From NCBI RefSeq assembly GCF_001238295.1, contig NZ_LGXZ01000007.1:218320-282319 (forward strand): DNA of 64,000 nt, in the 5' to 3' direction. Below, one piece after another: positions 62,119 to 64,000 of the stretch (positions are counted from its first letter, which is position 1; each line of letters starts with the position of its first letter). Position numbers and translations under genes: made by a program. The notes under the pieces were generated by a model. That model saw nothing but the letters and a program-made list of their open reading frames with translations, made no database searches and was not told the DNA's origin. Origin of the DNA: Ruegeria sp. 6PALISEP08 (GTDB lineage Bacteria; Pseudomonadota; Alphaproteobacteria; Rhodobacterales; Rhodobacteraceae).

Positions 62119-63492
62119 ATGGAAGCGTTAAATTCAATAGTAGGGGCCATCAATGGCGTCGTATGGGGGCCGCTGATGCTGGTTCTCATCCTCGGCGTCG
62201 GCTTCTTCCTGCAGGTTGGGCTGAAATTCATGCCGATCCTGCGCATTGGCACGGGCTTCGGCCTGCTGTTCAAAGGCCGTGAAGGTCAGGGCGAAGGGCA
62301 GATCAGCCCGTTCAACGCGCTTATGACTTCACTGTCGGCGACCATCGGTACGGGTAACATCGCCGGTGTGGCCACTGCTGTCTTCCTGGGCGGTCCGGGC
62401 GCTTTGTTCTGGATGTGGATGACCGCCCTGGTGGGCATGGCCACCAAATATGCCGAAGCCGTTCTGGCCGTGAAATATCGCGAAAAAGACGAGCTGGGCA
62501 ATTTTGTAGGCGGCCCGATGTACTACATCAAAAACGGCCTTGGGGCGAAATGGGCCTGGCTGGGTGTTGCATTTGCCCTGTTCGGCGCAATTGCAGCCTT
62601 CGGCATCGGTAACGGCGTACAAGCCAATGGTGTGGCACAGGTTCTGGAGTCGAACTTTGGTCTGAATACTTCGGTCACTGGCGTTGTTCTGATGGTTCTG
62701 ACCGCAGCCGTTATTCTGGGTGGCATCACCCGCATCGGCGCGGTTGCCGGTAAACTGGTTCCATTCATGGCGATTGCCTATATCGTCGCCGGTCTGCTGG
62801 TCCTGCTGATCAACATCGGCAACATTGGCTCCGCTCTGTCGATGGTCTTCACATATGCCTTCACCCCCTCGGCCGCTGAAGGTGGTTTCGCGGGCGCAGC
62901 CGTCTGGGCCGCCATTCGCTTTGGTGTGGCACGTGGTGTGTTCTCGAACGAAGCCGGTCTGGGTTCGGCTCCGATCGCACACGCCGCAGCCGAGACCAAA
63001 GGTCCGGTCAACCAGGGCCTGATCGCGATGCTGGGTACCTTCATCGACACGATCATCGTCTGCTCGATCACCGGGCTGGCAATCATCTCGTCGGGAGCCT
63101 GGACATCGGGTGAATCCGGCGCGGCACTAACAAGCCACGCGTTCGAACTGTCGCTGCCGGGTGTCGGTGGGTATCTGATCGCCATCGCTCTGTCGATCTT
63201 TGCCTTCACCACCATCCTCGGCTGGTCGTTCTACGGCGAGAAATGCGTCGAGTTCCTTCTGGGCGTCAAATCGCTGCTGCCCTACCGCGTCCTGTGGATC
63301 GTCATGATCTATTTCGGCGCAACGGCGGATCTGGGCTTCATCTGGTTGCTGGCGGATACGCTGAACGCCATGATGGCTATCCCGAACCTGATCGCCCTGG
63401 CCCTGCTGAGCCCGATCGTCTTCAAACTGACGAAAGAGTTCTTCGCCTCGGGCGGCAAGTCCGAAGAGCCGGGCAGCACACCTGCCGAGTAA
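62119..63492 (+). CDS. Sodium:alanine/glycine symporter (AGCS family)
   Basis: The protein is 457 residues with about ten membrane spans. Signatures: ALMTSLSATIGTGNIAGVATAVFLGGPGALFWMWMTALVGMATKYAEAVLAVKYRE and FSNEAGLGSAPIAHAAAETKGPVNQGLIAMLGTFIDTIIVCSITGL. Such carriers take up alanine or glycine with sodium. The GGGAGGG site precedes the ATG. The operon context (glyA, lpd, lipA) favours glycine. Confidence 0.95.
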   Translation: MEALNSIVGAINGVVWGPLMLVLILGVGFFLQVGLKFMPILRIGTGFGLLFKGREGQGEGQISPFNALMTSLSATIGTGNIAGVATAVFLGGPGALFWMWMTALVGMATKYAEAVLAVKYREKDELGNFVGGPMYYIKNGLGAKWAWLGVAFALFGAIAAFGIGNGVQANGVAQVLESNFGLNTSVTGVVLMVLTAAVILGGITRIGAVAGKLVPFMAIAYIVAGLLVLLINIGNIGSALSMVFTYAFTPSAAEGGFAGAAVWAAIRFGVARGVFSNEAGLGSAPIAHAAAETKGPVNQGLIAMLGTFIDTIIVCSITGLAIISSGAWTSGESGAALTSHAFELSLPGVGGYLIAIALSIFAFTTILGWSFYGEKCVEFLLGVKSLLPYRVLWIVMIYFGATADLGFIWLLADTLNAMMAIPNLIALALLSPIVFKLTKEFFASGGKSEEPGSTPAE

Positions 63493-63510
63493 GCTCGATC
63501 TGACTTAAAA

Positions 63511-63533
63511 CGGGGGGCCATCCCGGCCCCCCG
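63511..63533 (+). terminator. Strong GC hairpin after the AGCS gene
   Basis: CGGGGGGCC and GGCCCCCCG form a perfect 9-bp stem with loop ATCCC. Only CCTTTG follows, so termination may be partial and allow some read-through into the uspA gene. Confidence 0.65.
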
Positions 63534-63571
63534 CCTTTGAAACAGAATTCAATATCTCGAGGAGAGACGTG

Positions 63572-63994
63572 ATGGCCACGAAAATCCTGCTGCCGATTGA
63601 TCATACCGACGACCGCTCGTGGAAAAACGCCCTGCCGCTGGCGCTGGAACAGGCGAAATTCTACGGGGCCGAGCTGCACGCGGTTGCTGTCATCCCCGAG
63701 ATCATCCAGCTGCCGAACCTGCCCGCCAACTATGGCGCTGGTGCCAAAGACCATGTGCGTAATGCGGTACAGGCCATTCTGGATCATGGCAATGCCTCGG
63801 ACGTGAACGTTCACATCGAAGAAGGCAGCGTTTACCGCGAAATCCTGAAACTCGCCTACAAGGACGGCTTCGACCTGATCATCATGGCTTCGACCAAAGG
63901 CGACTTCCCGAATTACGAGATCGGACCGAACCTGGCCCGTGTGGTGCGCAACGCGCACTGTACCGTCACTGTCGTTCGTGACCAATCCCGCTGA
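63572..63994 (+). CDS. Universal stress protein A-family protein
   Basis: The protein is 140 residues from ATG 63572, with GGAGAG upstream. It starts ILLPIDHTDDRSWKNALPLALEQA and ends with FDLIIMASTKGDF and LARVVRNAHCTVTVVRD. The nucleotide-binding loop G-x2-G-x9-G(S/T) of ATP-binding UspA proteins is replaced by a degenerate version (STKGDFPNYEIGPNLARVV), so ATP binding is uncertain. It follows the symporter gene after the GC hairpin. Confidence 0.9.
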   Translation: MATKILLPIDHTDDRSWKNALPLALEQAKFYGAELHAVAVIPEIIQLPNLPANYGAGAKDHVRNAVQAILDHGNASDVNVHIEEGSVYREILKLAYKDGFDLIIMASTKGDFPNYEIGPNLARVVRNAHCTVTVVRDQSR

Positions 63995-64000
63995 TCGAAA

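Noticed and set aside
1..64000. CRISPR arrays, prophage genes, rRNA, tRNA and riboswitches
   Set aside because: Read for direct-repeat arrays, phage structural genes and RNA signatures, including a glycine riboswitch near glyA and the AGCS gene. None was convincing.

Overview
The window looks like a chromosomal or large-replicon segment of a marine alphaproteobacterium of the Rhodobacteraceae (Roseobacter group). The grounds are the GC-rich codon use and the gene content: TRAP and tripartite tricarboxylate (TTT) transporters, methylated-amine demethylases of the dimethylglycine dehydrogenase and MttB families, and phenylacetate, homoprotocatechuate and sulfonate genes. The assignment is an inference, because there is no rRNA or taxonomic marker. 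No tRNA, rRNA, CRISPR array or intact mobile element was seen.

Layout. 1-5035 is a decayed, AT-richer accessory stretch. It holds a frameshifted RNA 2'-phosphotransferase (kptA), an IS6-family remnant, a cysteine-rich repeat protein, a small coupled module (membrane peptide, winged-helix-like protein, ParB-like protein) and an RNA ligase that seems to have lost its C-terminal end. 5036-8696 is a TetR-controlled Rieske oxygenase operon with two matching palindromic operators. 8813-9871 is a lyase fragment cut off by a second IS6-type end.

9876-23810 is a LysR-centred catabolic locus. On one side lie a class III aminotransferase, an aldehyde dehydrogenase, a SelA-like PLP enzyme, a DUF4392 protein and a class V PLP enzyme. 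On the other side lie an MttB-like methyltransferase and two dimethylglycine-dehydrogenase-like flavoproteins. A shared 19-20 bp operator-like sequence in front of both arms suggests one regulon. My best hypothesis is removal of three N-methyl groups followed by transamination and oxidation of the carbon chain. This is the strongest candidate for an undescribed pathway.

23987-32077 holds a TTT transporter with an aldehyde dehydrogenase and a Tm-1-like protein, then a divergent IclR regulator and a second class III aminotransferase. 32110-40532 is a homoprotocatechuate meta-cleavage cluster (hpaR, F, E, D, G, H, I) that contains an aromatic amino acid decarboxylase and an HpaI-DUF2218 fusion. 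40557-52179 is a split phenylacetate-type regulon: paaG-paaI-paaK-tetR on one strand, and a FadB-like protein, a TRAP transporter, a P450 and paaZ on the other. Two near-identical PaaR-type operators lie in it, and the ring-opening paaABCDE genes are absent.

52335-55518 holds a two-subunit sulfopyruvate-decarboxylase-like enzyme, an FMN-dependent 2-hydroxyacid dehydrogenase and a divergent LysR. After an MFS transporter, 57741-63994 is a glycine/one-carbon module (glyA, lpd, lipA, an alanine/glycine symporter and a UspA protein) with a divergent XRE-cupin regulator. The demethylation loci upstream would produce C1 units and possibly glycine, so the two ends of the window may be linked metabolically.
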